The notes below the pieces were generated by a model. The model saw only the letters and a list, made by a program, of their open reading frames with translations, had not been told where the DNA came from and did no database searches. This document shows positions 5,814 through 6,501 of a DNA stretch of 6,501 nucleotides, in pieces; the stretch's first letter is position 1, and every line of letters starts with the position of its first letter. The translations under genes were made by a program, and so were the position numbers. The DNA is from Moraxellaceae bacterium (GTDB lineage: Bacteria; Pseudomonadota; Gammaproteobacteria; Pseudomonadales; UBA3067). The stretch spans positions 1 through 6,501 of the forward strand of contig NVTH01000230.1 of the NCBI GenBank assembly GCA_002401525.1, written 5' to 3'.

Positions 5814-6501
5814 CTACGATTCGATATTAAGCTGTTCTAAAACGCGGTCCTTAAGGTGTACAAAGCGCATGTTATTTGCGTCGTTGCAAAAGTCAGGATC
5901 GACTTCGAGTTGATTGATTGTTGTGGCGATGGCCTCTAAATTATTTGATCTGTTGAAGAAGCCGTTGACTCTTTTTTCGAGCGCTCTCATCAATGGATAG
6001 TCTCTGGGGCTGGGTTTAATGCCAGACTGCAGTTTTTTGCCGTAAGCTGCGGCTTCAAGAACGATGCCCATAAACCGTTCCCGGTCACCCAATCGCGTTT
6101 GCTTGTTGAGGTCTGCCGCGGCGAGACTTCCCATACTTGCTAACAAACCCAACGGAAATGAAGCGCCTAATGTGGGAGCGATTAAAGCAACGGAAGTGCC
6201 TAGTGAACCGTAGGCGGTTACTTTTACGGGCAAACTGATGATTGATTTGGCTGCGACCTCCTCAAAACTTTTATGTGCTTTTAGATAACACATTGGGGCG
6301 TCTAATGGGAGGGCGTTTGCGAGATCAATCGGTTCGTTATTGGATAACTCCGTTGATTGATTGACCGAGGCATCGGAGTTCTGCTTAGTAGAGCCAGAGT
6401 CCTCGCCAGCATGGGCGATATTGTGCCACGTCGCAGCTAAGCAAACTAAGCAAAATAAGGCCACCAGGATTGTCAGACGTTGATAAGGGATTTCGTTACG
6501 G
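5814..6501 (-). CDS. Exported protein of unknown function, start lies beyond the window
   Basis: The frame stays open to the right edge of the window. The first in-window candidate start, GTG at 6464, has no ribosome binding site and falls inside a signal peptide. Upstream of it the frame encodes RNEIPYQRLTIL, which supplies the charged n-region and the beginning of the hydrophobic core. The true start is therefore probably just outside. The signal continues as VALFCLVCLAATW and ends at AHA|GE, a signal peptidase I site. Numbered from the GTG, residues 20-55 are a polar Ser/Asn/Glu-rich linker. Residues 76-118 are hydrophobic and Gly/Ala-rich, possibly a membrane-associating segment or hairpin. 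The C-terminal 100 residues are mostly helical and charged. C59 and C193 are the only cysteines of the mature part and could form a disulfide. I do not recognise the family. A periplasmic or membrane-attached location is inferred. Confidence 0.75.
   Translation of the reverse strand, partial: RNEIPYQRLTILVALFCLVCLAATWHNIAHAGEDSGSTKQNSDASVNQSTELSNNEPIDLANALPLDAPMCYLKAHKSFEEVAAKSIISLPVKVTAYGSLGTSVALIAPTLGASFPLGLLASMGSLAAADLNKQTRLGDRERFMGIVLEAAAYGKKLQSGIKPSPRDYPLMRALEKRVNGFFNRSNNLEAIATTINQLEVDPDFCNDANNMRFVHLKDRVLEQLNIES

Overview
The window looks like chromosomal DNA of a Gram-negative bacterium, most likely a marine or hydrocarbon-associated gammaproteobacterium. The evidence is the moderate GC content with no obvious compositional break, a SelO (YdiU-type) protein, a diderm lipoprotein signal with an LTAC lipobox, an AlkB-family non-haem di-iron hydroxylase, and a flavin monooxygenase with Baeyer-Villiger fingerprints. 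The genus cannot be fixed from the sequence alone. I see no insertion sequences, phage genes, tRNA or rRNA genes, or CRISPR arrays.

Layout, left to right. (1) The 3' part of selO on the + strand (1-1169, cut by the window edge) is followed by a hairpin terminator and two back-to-back short tandem duplications. (2) Convergent to it, on the - strand, is an AlkB-like membrane hydroxylase (1273-2535). Its best start is an ATG at 2535 with an AAGGAG ribosome binding site, not the GTG at 2565. (3) A 358-bp gene-free stretch (2536-2893) holds several dyads and probably the alkB promoter. (4) Next, also on the - strand, is a type I Baeyer-Villiger/FMO-like flavoprotein (2894-4495, GTG start). (5) A 306-bp divergent promoter region (4496-4801) carries an extended -10 element for the flavoprotein. 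(6) A + strand two-domain lipoprotein of unknown function (4802-5719) ends in a strong intrinsic terminator. (7) Convergent to that, on the - strand, is an exported protein of unknown function (5814 to the right edge). Its reading frame is open to the end of the window, so its true start lies outside.

Functional reading. The metabolic core is the pair of oxygenases on the same strand. AlkB-family enzymes hydroxylate alkyl or benzylic carbons, using electrons from rubredoxin or a reductase. Type I BVMOs convert ketones to esters with NADPH, FAD and O2. Together they would fit hydrocarbon, terpenoid or aromatic side-chain oxidation. However, the gap between them contains dyads and a possible terminator, so separate transcription is more likely than a tight operon. 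No rubredoxin, reductase, alcohol dehydrogenase, esterase or regulator lies in the window. The AlkB protein has unusual residues around its histidine boxes, and this is the most notable protein-level signal. I did not find convincing evidence for a wholly new multi-gene system.
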